The notes below the pieces were generated by a model. It was given only the letters and a program-made list of their open reading frames with translations, made no database searches and was not told the origin of the DNA. A stretch of 64,000 nucleotides of DNA. Origin: Paraconexibacter sp040581415. GTDB taxonomy: Bacteria > Actinomycetota > Thermoleophilia > Solirubrobacterales > Solirubrobacteraceae. The stretch spans positions 3,906,001 through 3,970,000 of the forward strand of contig NZ_CP114014.1 of the NCBI RefSeq assembly GCF_040581415.1, given 5' to 3'. The position numbers were made by a program, and so were the translations under genes. Below are positions 8,493-17,094 of this stretch, piece by piece (position 1 is the stretch's first letter; each line of letters begins with the position of its first letter).

Positions 8493-9808
8493 TGGCCGGC
8501 CAGCTCATCGTCGATCGGTACGAACTCGGTGAGCGGCTGGGCGTCGGCGGCATGTCCACGGTGCAGCTCGCGCTGGACCGCCGCCTCGAGCGCCACGTGG
8601 CCGTGAAGCTGCTCGCCGAGCACCTGGCGGACGACCCCCAGTTCGTCTCCCGCTTCCGCCGTGAAGCGCTGGCCGCCGCGCGCCTGGTGCACCCGAACAT
8701 CGTCCAGGTCTTCGACTTCGGCCTCGACGACGCCAGCGGCCGCCACTACATCGTGATGGAGGTCGTGCGCGGCCAGTCGGGTGCGGAGATCCTGCGCGAG
8801 GAGGGCCGCCTCACGGTTCGCGAGGCCGTCAGCCTCATCGAGCAGGCCTGCACCGGGCTCGCCTACGCCCATCGCGGCGGGGTCGTCCACCGCGACGTGA
8901 AGCCCGGCAACCTGCTGCGCTCCGACGAGGGCGTCGTGAAGCTTGCGGACTTCGGCATCGCCAAGGCGCTGAGCGCCGAGGAGTCGTCGATTACGCAGGT
9001 CGGGTCGGTGCTGGGCACGGCCTCCTACCTGGCGCCCGAGCAGGCCCGGGGCGAGGACGCAGGCCCGCGGGCCGATCTCTACGCCCTCGGCGTGGTCGCC
9101 TACCAGCTGCTGTCCGGCCGCCTTCCCTACGAGGCGGCGTCCCTGACCGAGCTGGCGCTCAAGCAGCAGCGCGAGGCACCGGCCTACCTGCACGAGCTCG
9201 ACCCGGACATCCCCGAGGAGCTGTCGCTGGCCGTCGACCGCGCGCTCGCGCTGGACGCCGAGGATCGCTTCCCGAACGCCGAGGCCATGAGCCGCGCGAT
9301 CACCGACGGCGCGGCCGGCGTCCCCGACCCGACGGCCTCCACCCGCACCGCGATGCCCGGCACCGAGGCGACGCGCGTGGTCTCCCGCCACGACGAGCCG
9401 TCGACGTCCCGCACCGCGATCAGCAGCCGGGACACGGCGCCCGCGACCGGGGCGGCGTCGGGCGCGGTCCGTCAGCCACGTGCCCCGCGGCACCCGCGCG
9501 CCGGGACCGTCGCACCCCCGGCCGCCGCGCCCGCACCCGTCGGCGACCGCATGTCGCGGCGCGACCGCAAGCAGCACAACCTCGCCGTCAAGGCCGCCGC
9601 GAAGGCGGAGAAGCGCCGTCGCCGCGGGCGGATGCGGCGGATCGCCGGGACGGTCCTGGTCCTCGGCATGCTGGCCGCCGGCGGTGCGGGCGCCGTCATC
9701 GCGACCTCGAGCGACCCGACCGCGGTGGACCTGCGCAAGGTCGGCGGCGACACGGTCGACGACGTGGTCAACTCGATCTCGAGCCTGGTCGACGGCAACA
9801 CCAAGTAG
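8489..9808 (+). CDS. PknB-type serine/threonine protein kinase
   Basis: This 439-residue membrane kinase has the Hanks motifs: glycine loop LGVGGMSTV (17-25), Lys40 in VAVK, catalytic loop HRDVKPGN (134-141), DFG (154-156) and APE-type APEQ. The kinase domain ends near 265. A Thr/Ala/Pro-rich linker follows, with many possible phosphosites, then one transmembrane helix (about 385-407) and a short outer tail. It lacks the PASTA repeats of PknB, so any external signal must be read by another protein, possibly the exported product of the overlapping upstream gene. Confidence 0.93.
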   Translation: MMAGQLIVDRYELGERLGVGGMSTVQLALDRRLERHVAVKLLAEHLADDPQFVSRFRREALAAARLVHPNIVQVFDFGLDDASGRHYIVMEVVRGQSGAEILREEGRLTVREAVSLIEQACTGLAYAHRGGVVHRDVKPGNLLRSDEGVVKLADFGIAKALSAEESSITQVGSVLGTASYLAPEQARGEDAGPRADLYALGVVAYQLLSGRLPYEAASLTELALKQQREAPAYLHELDPDIPEELSLAVDRALALDAEDRFPNAEAMSRAITDGAAGVPDPTASTRTAMPGTEATRVVSRHDEPSTSRTAISSRDTAPATGAASGAVRQPRAPRHPRAGTVAPPAAAPAPVGDRMSRRDRKQHNLAVKAAAKAEKRRRRGRMRRIAGTVLVLGMLAAGGAGAVIATSSDPTAVDLRKVGGDTVDDVVNSISSLVDGNTK

Positions 9809-9835
9809 CCGCTGCCGCAGGGCCCCCGCGGCCGG

Positions 9836-11059
9836 TCACCCCGGCGTCAGGACCGTCCCCGGCGCCGCCCCCGCCCGCAGCGCCGCCTGCACCTGCGGCA
9901 ACGTCCCGGCGTGGATCGCCCCCCGCAGGTCGGCCATCAGCCGGCTGACGAAGGCCAGGTTGTGGATCGTCAGCAGCCGCATGCCGGTGAGCTCGCGGGC
10001 GTGCACGAGGTACCGCAGGTAGCCCCGCGACAGGCCCACCGCGCACGCCGGGCACGGGCAGCCGTCCATGATCGGCGCGTCGTCGTCCTTGAAGCGACCC
10101 GCCGTCAGGTCCACCCGCCAGCGCTTGTCGGGATCGGGGATGAGGGCGACGCCGTGGCGGCCCAGCCGGGTCGGCATCGCGCAGTCGAAGGTGTCGATGC
10201 CCAGGCCGACGGCGGTGATCAGGTCGTCCACGTCGCCGATCCCGAGCAGGTGCCGCGGCTTGTCGGGCGCGTGGACGTCGAGCGCTGCCGTCGACCAGCC
10301 GACGACCTCGTACATCTGCGGCTTGTTCTCCCCGAGCGAGCCGCCGATCGCGACCCCCGGCGCCCGCGAGGCGGCGATGTGCTCGGTCGACTCGACGCGC
10401 AGGTCCTGGTAGACGCCGCCCTGGACGATGCCGTAGACGAGCTGATCCCGCGGACCGTGCTGGTCGTGCCAGGTCAGGCAGCGCTCGAGCCAGCGGTGCG
10501 TGCGCTCGGTGGACCGGGCGGTGTACTCGCGGTCGACGTTGAACGGGGTGCACTCGTCGAAGACCAGCGCGAGGTCGCTGTGGAGGTTCGCCTGGATCTG
10601 CATCGACGTCTCCGGCCCCATGAAGCGCTCGGAGCCGTCGATGTAGGAGCGGAAGCGGACGCCCTCCTCCTCGATCGAGAGGACTTTGCCCGCCCGGTCT
10701 GCGTGCGTGTTGCGACCCTTGATCTCGTCCGCCACGGTGCCGTGGCCCATCGAGAAGACCTGGAAACCGCCGGAGTCGGTGACGATCGGCCCGTCCCAGC
10801 CCATGAACTTGTGCAGCCCCCCGAAGCGGGCGATGCGCTCATCCCCCGGGTCGAGGAACAGGTGGAACGTGTTGCCCAGGACGATGTCGTAGCCGAGGTC
10901 CTTGACCTCCTGCGGCAGCAGCCCCTTCACCGTGGCCTTCGTCGCGAGCGGGACGAAGGCCGGTGTGCGGACCTCCCCATGAGCGGTGCTGAGCACCCCG
11001 GCACGGGCCTGCGAGGCGGGGTCACGAGCGTCGATACGCAGCGGGGTCACCCGCGGCAT
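9836..11059 (-). CDS. tgt: tRNA-guanine transglycosylase
   Basis: The enzyme exchanges guanine-34 for a queuosine precursor (preQ1) in the anticodon of GUN tRNAs. The 407-residue protein, counted from the ATG at 11059, matches the family length; upstream extensions are low-complexity antisense-like sequence. Visible motifs are HLFLDPG, DSGGFQ (95-100), GIDTFDCAMPTR (287 on, with the nucleophilic Asp) and the zinc site CPCPAC (334-339) with His366. The gene stands alone, convergent with the kinase gene. No other queuosine gene lies in the window. Confidence 0.96.
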   Translation of the reverse strand: MPRVTPLRIDARDPASQARAGVLSTAHGEVRTPAFVPLATKATVKGLLPQEVKDLGYDIVLGNTFHLFLDPGDERIARFGGLHKFMGWDGPIVTDSGGFQVFSMGHGTVADEIKGRNTHADRAGKVLSIEEEGVRFRSYIDGSERFMGPETSMQIQANLHSDLALVFDECTPFNVDREYTARSTERTHRWLERCLTWHDQHGPRDQLVYGIVQGGVYQDLRVESTEHIAASRAPGVAIGGSLGENKPQMYEVVGWSTAALDVHAPDKPRHLLGIGDVDDLITAVGLGIDTFDCAMPTRLGRHGVALIPDPDKRWRVDLTAGRFKDDDAPIMDGCPCPACAVGLSRGYLRYLVHARELTGMRLLTIHNLAFVSRLMADLRGAIHAGTLPQVQAALRAGAAPGTVLTPG

Positions 11060-11108
11060 GGTAGGGCGCGACGCGCGATGGCCGGCAGGCGGGGCGGCGA
11101 GGACGCCG

Positions 11109-11621
11109 TCAGCAGGCGGGCTCGGCGCAGGCGCCTGGGGCACCGGGCGCGCCGGCACCGGGGAGCACGCGCTCCCAGGCGTCGCCGAGGAGCTCCTGCT
11201 CCTGCGGCGTGAAGCGGGAGAGGAACAGGCGGCGGACGCCGGCCAGGTGCGTGGCACGGGCCGCGGCGAGCGTCTCGACGCCGGCGTCCGTCAGCACCGC
11301 GTAGGCGCCGCGGGCGTCGCTCGAGCAGGACTGCCGGGCGACCAGGCCGTCACGCTGCAGGCGGTCGATCAGCCGCGTCAGGCCCGAGCGGCTCAGCAGG
11401 ATGCAGTCCGCGAGGTCGCACATCCGCATCTTGCGGGACGGCGCGTCGTGCATGTACATCAGCACCTCGTACGTCGTGAGCGGCAGCCCGTGCTCGGCCT
11501 CGAGCTCGGCGTCGAGCGCCTTGCACATCGAGGCGTGAGCGCGGAGGAGCCCGCGCCAGGCGCGGAGCTCGCGCTCGTCGAGCGGGGCGGATGACGTGGA
11601 GGTCTGTTCGATCGTCGACAT
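11109..11621 (-). CDS. MarR family transcriptional regulator
   Basis: This 170-residue winged-helix regulator has a dimerising N-terminal helix pair (WRGLLRAHASM..), the recognition region MRMCDLADCILLSRSGLTRLIDRLQRDGL and a wing with DARGAYAVLTDAG. Three cysteines in the HTH/wing region (CDLADC and QSCSSD) and two near the C-terminus make redox sensing possible. I chose the ATG at 11621 because a longer TTG start would place the palindrome TTGCGTACGCAA inside the coding region. The palindrome then lies 15 bases upstream, in operator position. The target genes are unknown; the acyl-CoA dehydrogenase is the next gene upstream on the same strand. Confidence 0.9.
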   Translation of the reverse strand: MSTIEQTSTSSAPLDERELRAWRGLLRAHASMCKALDAELEAEHGLPLTTYEVLMYMHDAPSRKMRMCDLADCILLSRSGLTRLIDRLQRDGLVARQSCSSDARGAYAVLTDAGVETLAAARATHLAGVRRLFLSRFTPQEQELLGDAWERVLPGAGAPGAPGACAEPAC

Positions 11622-11636
11622 GGGGTCCCGAGGTAT

Positions 11637-11648
11637 TTGCGTACGCAA
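11637..11648. promoter_or_regulatory. Perfect palindrome upstream of the MarR gene, probable operator
   Basis: TTGCGTACGCAA is a perfect 12-base inverted repeat, 15 bases before the chosen MarR start. MarR proteins commonly repress themselves by binding such dyads over their promoter. Confidence 0.6.
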
Positions 11649-11713
11649 CGACCAAGGTAGCAGCAGGGGCCGCCATTGGCGACCCCATTACCGCACACCA
11701 GCCAGACGAATGC

Positions 11714-12928
11714 TCAGATCTTGTGACGCTGGAGCAGCTTCTTCCCGATCACCATGCGCTGGATCTCGCTCGTGCCCTCGCCGATCAGCAGCAGCGGCGC
11801 GTCGCGGTACAGGCGCTCGATCTCGTACTCCTTCGAGTAGCCGTACCCGCCGTGGATCCGGAAGGACTCCTCGACGCAGAACCGGCCGCACTCGGACGCG
11901 AACAGCTTCGCCATGCCGGCCTCGAGGTCGGAGCGCTCGCCGTTGTCCTTCATGCGGGCGGCGCGCATCGTCAGCAGACGGGCGGCGTCGATCTGCGTCG
12001 CCATGTCCGCCAGCTTGAACTGGATCGCCTGGTGCTCGGCGATCGGCTTGCCGAACGTCTTGCGCTCCTGCGAGTAGCGCAGGGCCAGCTCGAGGGCGCG
12101 CTGGGCGATGCCGACGCCGCGGGCGGCGACGTTGACACGGCCGACCTCGAGCGCGTCCATCATCTGCGGGAAGCCCTTGTTCAGGCCGCCCTCCTCGCCG
12201 CCGAGGATGTTGTCGGCCGGGCAGCGGTAGCCGTCGTACACGAGCTCGGTGGACTCGACGCCCTTGTAGCCCATCTTCTTCAGCTGGGGCGGGACGATGA
12301 GGCCCTTCCAGTCGCCCTCGTTCTCGTGCACGCCCGGGGCCTTCTCGGTGATGAAGCAGGTCATCGCCGCGTGGCGCTTCGGGTTGTCCGGGTCGGTCTT
12401 GACGAGGACGAAGACCAGGTCGGCCATGAGGCCGTTCGTGACCCACATCTTCTGGCCGTTGATCTCGTAGTGCGTGTCGTCGACCTTCTTGGCGGCCGTC
12501 TTGATGGCCTGCACGTCGGAGCCGAGCTCGGGCTCGGAGAGCGAGAACGCGGCGCGGATCTCGCCGGTCGCCATGCGCGGGAGGTAGCGCTGCTTCTGCT
12601 CGTCGGTACCGAACTTCTCGAGCAGGTAGATGCCGATGAAGTGCGTGTTGATGACGCCGGAGATCGAGATCCAGCCGCGGGCGAGCTCCTCGACGACCAT
12701 CGTGTAGGTCGTGAGGTCCAGGCCGAGTCCGCCGTACTCCTCGGGGATCGTGATCCCGAAGAGGCCGAGCTCCTTCATCTGCTCGACGATGGGCTCCGGG
12801 TAGAGGTCCTCGTGGTCGTAGTGCTCGGCGTTCGGGAGGATCTCCTTGTTGGTGAACTCCCGGACCATCTCGATGATGGCCTGCTGGTCTTCGGTCATGT
12901 CCGTGGCGGACGGGACTGCGGTGGCCAT
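11714..12928 (-). CDS. Acyl-CoA dehydrogenase
   Basis: This FAD-dependent enzyme introduces the alpha-beta double bond in an acyl-CoA and passes electrons to ETF. The 404 residues cover all three ACAD domains. Visible motifs are the FAD-contact AAFSLSEPELGSD and MWVTNG, the QxRxxFGxPxxxxQ region (ERKTFGKPIAEHQAIQ), and the catalytic Glu in GEGTSEIQR. The ATG at 12928 follows a strong AGGAG ribosome-binding site, spaced seven bases. Candidates include short- or branched-chain acyl-CoA substrates. It diverges from an exoprotein gene; a palindrome (13041-13058) lies between. Confidence 0.95.
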   Translation of the reverse strand: MATAVPSATDMTEDQQAIIEMVREFTNKEILPNAEHYDHEDLYPEPIVEQMKELGLFGITIPEEYGGLGLDLTTYTMVVEELARGWISISGVINTHFIGIYLLEKFGTDEQKQRYLPRMATGEIRAAFSLSEPELGSDVQAIKTAAKKVDDTHYEINGQKMWVTNGLMADLVFVLVKTDPDNPKRHAAMTCFITEKAPGVHENEGDWKGLIVPPQLKKMGYKGVESTELVYDGYRCPADNILGGEEGGLNKGFPQMMDALEVGRVNVAARGVGIAQRALELALRYSQERKTFGKPIAEHQAIQFKLADMATQIDAARLLTMRAARMKDNGERSDLEAGMAKLFASECGRFCVEESFRIHGGYGYSKEYEIERLYRDAPLLLIGEGTSEIQRMVIGKKLLQRHKI

Positions 12929-13040
12929 TGCGGCTCCTGACGTCGTGGGCGCTGCCGAAAGAAGGCCTGGAATCCTACCGGGGGACATCGCACCAGGCGC
13001 GCCGCGTCTGCAGGACGCCCGATCGCCTGCGCGAACCGGT

Positions 13041-13058
13041 CGATCGTCTGGACGATCG
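13041..13058. promoter_or_regulatory. 18-base palindrome in a divergent intergenic region
   Basis: CGATCGTCTGGACGATCG consists of two perfect eight-base arms around TG. It lies 113 bases upstream of the acyl-CoA dehydrogenase start and 43 bases before the exoprotein start. It looks like a repressor operator; the regulator is unknown. Confidence 0.45.
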
Positions 13059-13101
13059 GACGATAGCCACGCGCCCGCGCCGCGGTGAGCATCGCTCCGG
13101 A

Positions 13102-15315
13102 ATGAGGACCGAAACGCTTCGTCTAGCCGGCGCCGCGGCCGTGTCGGCCGCCGCCCTCTTGCTCGCTGCGGTCCCGGCCGCCCCGGCCGCCGTCGCCGTT
13201 CCGCCGCCGGGCGCGCTGGTCACCGACGAGCCCGTCGTCGACCTCGCCGCGTTCGGGGACCGCATCTACGCCCGCGGGGAGTTCACCCACGCCGGCGAGT
13301 ACACCGGGCCCGGAATCACGATCGACACGGGCAGCGGCGCGCTCGCCCGCTCGGTCGTCCCGCTGAACGGCCAGATCTCCGACGTCGAGCCCGACGGCGC
13401 CGGCGGCTGGTTCGTCGGCGGGTCGTTCTCGGTGTCGGGCCGCATGCCCCACCGCAACGTCGCGCACATCAGGGCGGACGGCACGACGGACGAGGCGTTC
13501 CAGGCGGGGACGAACGGCCTTGTGACGGCGCTGGCGTACGACGGACGGCGGCTGTTCGTCGCCGGCGGCTTCACCACGGTGAACGGCACGAACCGTGGCG
13601 GCGTCGCAGCGGTGGACGCCGCCACCGGGGCGACGCTGCCGTTCGACGCGAAGCAGTCGGGTGCGGCCACCGAGATGGTGCTCGCCCCCGCGACGGCCGT
13701 GCGCCCCGCGCGCCTGTTCGTGGGGATGCGCCAGATCCTGGCGCTCGACCCCGAGACGGGCGCACCGGTGCGTGGCTTCACGTCGAACATCAACGCCGAC
13801 ATCCGCGCCCTCGCGGTGGACGACCAGCACCTGTACGTCGGCGGCAACGGGATCGCCGCGCTGAACCCGGACACGGGCGACCGCGACCCGGCGTTCAAGG
13901 CCGACCCGCGCAACCTGGCCGACGACCCGATCTTCACCGGCACCGTGCAGACGCTGGTCCGCGACGGCGGCCGCCTGCTCGCCGGCGGGCAGTTCAACGC
14001 GCTCGGCGGTGCGGCTGGGCCGCTCGTCGCCCTCGACCCGGCCAGCGGCGTCGCCGACCGCACGTTCCGGCCGCAGATCACGGCCAGCACGGTCCCCGAC
14101 CCGGACGGTGACGGCGACAGCGGCAACGACGTCCCGGACGTCGGCGTCTTCGACATCACCCGCGTCGGCAGCGCGCTCTGGGTCGGCGGGTTGTTCCAGA
14201 CCGCCGGCGGCTCGACTGCCGAGAACCTGGCGGCGCTGGACCCCGCCAGCGGCGACCGGGCCGCGCCGCACTCGCTGCCGTACCTCGGCGGTCAGGTGAA
14301 CGGCGTCGCCGGTGGTGCGGGCGGCAGGCTGTTCGTCGGCGGGTACATGTCGATCGCGGGTGCCCGCGAGGTGCGCTCGGGGCTGATGGCGCTCGACGGC
14401 CGGACGCTCGCGGTCGACCCGCGCTTCTCGCCGTTCGGGGACATCAGCTTCCTGCCGATGCTCCCGGGCCCGGGCCATGTCGTCTTCGCCGCGAACCGGT
14501 TCGACGGCTACGCGCACGTCAAGCGGGCGCGGTTCGAGCCGACCCGGACCACCATCGCGGTGCGCGACGCCCGCACCGGCGAGCCGGCGCCGGGCTTCGC
14601 GAAGGTGCGCAACCTGACGGGCGTCGCGCTGCTGGGCGGCAACGTCCTCGTCGCCCGGCGACTGCAGGATCGCCTGCGCTTCCCACGCAACCTGATCGAG
14701 GTCCGATCGCCCGCGACCGGGAAGGTCCTGCGGCAGTTCGTCCTCCCGCTGCCCGGATACGTCACCGGGCTGCACACGACGCCCGCCGGCGCGCTGTACG
14801 TCACCGGCAGCTTCCGGCGCTACCGGCCCGGCGGGCGGCCGGCGCACCTCGCGGTGATCCGCGTGAACCCGCTGACCGGCGCCCTGGACCCGGGCTTCGA
14901 CCCGCACGCGCACGGCCCGGTGTACAGCTGGGCGACCACGAAGGGCCGCGTCTTCCTGTCCGGCCTGTTCGACCGGCTCGGCGCGCGGCGGCGGCCGGGG
15001 CTCGGGGCCGTGGCCCCGGCGACGGGCGCGGTCGACGTCGGCTTCCGCCCCACGCGGCGCCTGCAGGGCGACGCGAGCACGGTGCTCACGGGCCTGCCGA
15101 ACTCGCTCCTCCAGGCCGGCTACTTCGGGGACGGCGGGCGGGTCATCGATCCCGTCACGGGCCGCCTGCAGCTGACGGGCCTCGCCGCGCTGCAGGGGCG
15201 GACGGCGGTCACGGCGCGGGCAGGCGGCGGCCTGGTCGTCGCCCAGAGCATCTCGCTGCCGCTGGGCGGCTACGACTCGGGCGAGCTGGGCTACCTGACG
15301 ACCCTCCCCCGCTGA
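13102..15315 (+). CDS. Large exported delta-60-repeat (DUF5122-like) beta-propeller protein
   Basis: The 737-residue protein from ATG 13102 begins with a signal peptide (about 1-30, ending ..APAAVAV). The mature part repeats a roughly 50-60-residue unit: a (Y/L)(D/N)PxTGxxD..F turn, then ..LxxDGxRLFVGGxFxxxxG. Examples are GGWFVGGSFSVSG, RRLFVAGGFTTVNG, GGRLLAGGQFNALGG and GRLFVGGYMSIAG. These are hallmarks of delta-60 propeller repeats. Such proteins are secreted, with binding roles mostly unknown. I chose the start from the signal peptide; no clear ribosome-binding site is present. A tandem repeat element begins eight bases after its stop. Confidence 0.85.
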   Translation: MRTETLRLAGAAAVSAAALLLAAVPAAPAAVAVPPPGALVTDEPVVDLAAFGDRIYARGEFTHAGEYTGPGITIDTGSGALARSVVPLNGQISDVEPDGAGGWFVGGSFSVSGRMPHRNVAHIRADGTTDEAFQAGTNGLVTALAYDGRRLFVAGGFTTVNGTNRGGVAAVDAATGATLPFDAKQSGAATEMVLAPATAVRPARLFVGMRQILALDPETGAPVRGFTSNINADIRALAVDDQHLYVGGNGIAALNPDTGDRDPAFKADPRNLADDPIFTGTVQTLVRDGGRLLAGGQFNALGGAAGPLVALDPASGVADRTFRPQITASTVPDPDGDGDSGNDVPDVGVFDITRVGSALWVGGLFQTAGGSTAENLAALDPASGDRAAPHSLPYLGGQVNGVAGGAGGRLFVGGYMSIAGAREVRSGLMALDGRTLAVDPRFSPFGDISFLPMLPGPGHVVFAANRFDGYAHVKRARFEPTRTTIAVRDARTGEPAPGFAKVRNLTGVALLGGNVLVARRLQDRLRFPRNLIEVRSPATGKVLRQFVLPLPGYVTGLHTTPAGALYVTGSFRRYRPGGRPAHLAVIRVNPLTGALDPGFDPHAHGPVYSWATTKGRVFLSGLFDRLGARRRPGLGAVAPATGAVDVGFRPTRRLQGDASTVLTGLPNSLLQAGYFGDGGRVIDPVTGRLQLTGLAALQGRTAVTARAGGGLVVAQSISLPLGGYDSGELGYLTTLPR

Positions 15316-15322
15316 CCGTCTT

Positions 15323-15390
15323 GCGAAGCTGAACCAGGGTTCCGCCGCTCCTGCCGCCGCAAATCTCCGGACGACGCCGCGGGCGACCGG
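15323..15390 (+). repeat. Bipartite intergenic repeat, tandem copy 1
   Basis: Copy 1 starts eight bases past the stop at 15315. The left block includes AAGCTGAACCAGGGTTCCGC, a variable 10-base spacer follows, and the right block includes GCCGCAAATCTCCGGACGAC. The left block has the dyad GAACC-AG-GGTTC, the right block TCCGGA. The copy is repeated 72 bases downstream, and related copies lie at 40.4-40.5 kb. Confidence 0.8.
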
Positions 15391-15394
15391 CCCA

Positions 15395-15462
15395 GCGAAG
15401 CTGAACCAGGGTTCCGCGGCTTCTCGTGCCGCAAATCTCCGGACGACGCCCTTGGTCACCGG
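15395..15462 (+). repeat. Bipartite intergenic repeat, tandem copy 2
   Basis: The two 23-base blocks of copy 1 are repeated exactly at a 72-base period. The 10-base spacer and the flanking bases differ. Conserved blocks with a fixed-length but variable spacer suggest a recognised site or a structured RNA rather than a recent simple duplication. Confidence 0.8.
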
Positions 15463-15525
15463 CTGCGGCGCGCGCGACAGCAGGCAGCGGCCCGGGCCGG
15501 GCACGGAGTGCCAGACTGCGCGGCG

Positions 15526-16986
15526 ATGAACTTCGCCTGCGACGTCGTGGAGGCCGCCGACCCGACCGCGACCGCGCTCATCGAGCTGGCGCGCGACGGG
15601 AGCCGGACCGAGCACACCTTCGCCGCGGTCGCGACCGCCGCGCAGGCGTTCGCCGCCACGCTGACCGGCGCCGGCCTCGCCCGCGGCGACGTCGTCATGA
15701 CCCTCGTGGGGAACCGCCCGGACTGGGTCGTCGCAATGGTGGCGTGCTTCCGGCAGGGGTACGTCGTCCTGCCCTGCACCGAGCAGCTGCGGGCGAAGGA
15801 CCTCGCCCTGCGGCTGGCCGTCGCGCGCCCGGCCGCCGTGGTCGCGGACGAGCGCAATGCCGCGGTCCTCGCCGAGGCCGGCTGGGACGGGACGACGTTC
15901 TGGGTCCCCGGCCTGATGGACGCGGCGGCGCCGGACGTCGTCCCCCCGCCCGCCGACCTCACTGCCACCGACCCGTGCCTGGTCACCTTCACGAGCGGCA
16001 CGTCCGGCGAGCCGAAGGCCGTCCTGCACGCCCAGCGCTACCTGACCGGGCAGCACGTCCAGGCCGAGCACTGGCTCGACGCCCGGCCCGGTGACGTCGT
16101 CTGGTGCACGGCCGCGTCCGGCTGGTCCAAGAGCGCCCGCAACGTCTTCATCGCGCCGTGGATCCGGGGCGCGACGGCACTGCTGCACGATGCGCGCTTC
16201 GACCCCGCCGAGCGGCTGGACCTGCTCGAGCGCGAGGGCGTCCACGTCCTCTGCATGGCGCCGACCGAGTACCGCGTCATCGCCAAGCGCACCACCCTGC
16301 GCGCGTTCCCGGCCCTGCGCGGGCTGGTCGCCGCGGGCGAGGCGCTGAACCCCGAGGTCCTGCGGGCCTGGGAGGCGGCCACCGGCCTGCACATCCGCGA
16401 CGGCTACGGCCAGACGGAGACGGGCCAGCTGACGGGGGCGCCGCTGGGCGAGGCGGTCCGCCCCGGCTCGATGGGCCGTCCGCTGCCCGGGGTCGAGCTG
16501 TGGATCGACGACGGTGAGCTGGTCGCCGACCCGGCCACGGTCCCCACGTTCTTCGTCGGCTACCTGGGCGACGAAGACGACGACGCGTCTGTCCCCGCGA
16601 TCTGGCGGACCGGGGACCGCGTCCACGAGGACGAGGACGGCTGGCTGTACTTCGAGGGCCGCACCGACGACGTGATCATCAGCTCGGGCTACCGGATCGG
16701 GCCGTTCGAGGTCGAGAGCGCCCTCGTGTCGCACCCCGCGGTGGCGGAGGCGGCGGTGGTCGCGGCGCCGGACGAGGAGCGCGGCTCGGTCGTCCGGGCG
16801 GTCGTCGTCCTGCGGGACGGCTTCACGGGCGACGCGGCGCTGGCGGGCGAGCTGCAGGACCACGTCAAGGGCCAGACCGCGCCCTACAAGTACCCGCGGA
16901 TCGTGGACTTCGCGGCGGAGCTGCCGAAGACGACCAGCGGCAAGGTCCGCCGCGCGGCCCTCCGGGACGCGCCCACCACCCCCTGA
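15526..16986 (+). CDS. Acyl-CoA synthetase / AMP-dependent ligase
   Basis: The enzyme activates a carboxylic acid to its acyl-adenylate and then to acyl-CoA. The 486-residue protein has the AMP-binding P-loop TFTSGTSGEPK, the aromatic-box YGQTETGQ, the hinge RTGDRVHEDEDGW (A8), the GRTDDVIISSGYRIGP region and the C-terminal catalytic lysine in TSGKVRRAALR. The sequence type (MNFACDVVEAAD..) resembles acetyl/medium-chain acyl-CoA synthetases. I chose the ATG at 15526; a GTG at 15508 is also possible. It stands alone after the tandem repeat. Confidence 0.93.
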   Translation: MNFACDVVEAADPTATALIELARDGSRTEHTFAAVATAAQAFAATLTGAGLARGDVVMTLVGNRPDWVVAMVACFRQGYVVLPCTEQLRAKDLALRLAVARPAAVVADERNAAVLAEAGWDGTTFWVPGLMDAAAPDVVPPPADLTATDPCLVTFTSGTSGEPKAVLHAQRYLTGQHVQAEHWLDARPGDVVWCTAASGWSKSARNVFIAPWIRGATALLHDARFDPAERLDLLEREGVHVLCMAPTEYRVIAKRTTLRAFPALRGLVAAGEALNPEVLRAWEAATGLHIRDGYGQTETGQLTGAPLGEAVRPGSMGRPLPGVELWIDDGELVADPATVPTFFVGYLGDEDDDASVPAIWRTGDRVHEDEDGWLYFEGRTDDVIISSGYRIGPFEVESALVSHPAVAEAAVVAAPDEERGSVVRAVVVLRDGFTGDAALAGELQDHVKGQTAPYKYPRIVDFAAELPKTTSGKVRRAALRDAPTTP

Positions 16987-16992
16987 CCGACC

Positions 16993-17029
16993 CCCAGCCG
17001 CGACGAGACCCGACGGGCATCGGGCTGGG
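16993..17029. terminator. Imperfect hairpin between convergent genes
   Basis: CCCAGCC (16993-16999) pairs with GGCTGGG (17023-17029), with a possible alternative inner stem CCCGA/TCGGG. It lies just beyond the acyl-CoA synthetase stop. There is no T-run, as is common in high-GC actinobacteria. Confidence 0.3.
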
Positions 17030-17094
17030 TGATGAACAACGGATCTCGGCGCCGATCGGGGGGCGGCGCGCTCGGCGGGTCCCGGCGGGTGGGG

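Noticed and set aside
11060..11257. N-terminal extension of tgt
   Set aside because: The 66 extra residues are Ser/Pro/Arg-rich and overlap the MarR gene; the family-like start is ATG 11059.
13123..16863. A 1246-codon open frame on the minus strand
   Set aside because: It is antisense to the delta-60 exoprotein and the acyl-CoA synthetase, both of which have clear domain motifs; its translation is low-complexity Arg/Ala/Gly/Asp, typical of shadow frames in GC-rich DNA.
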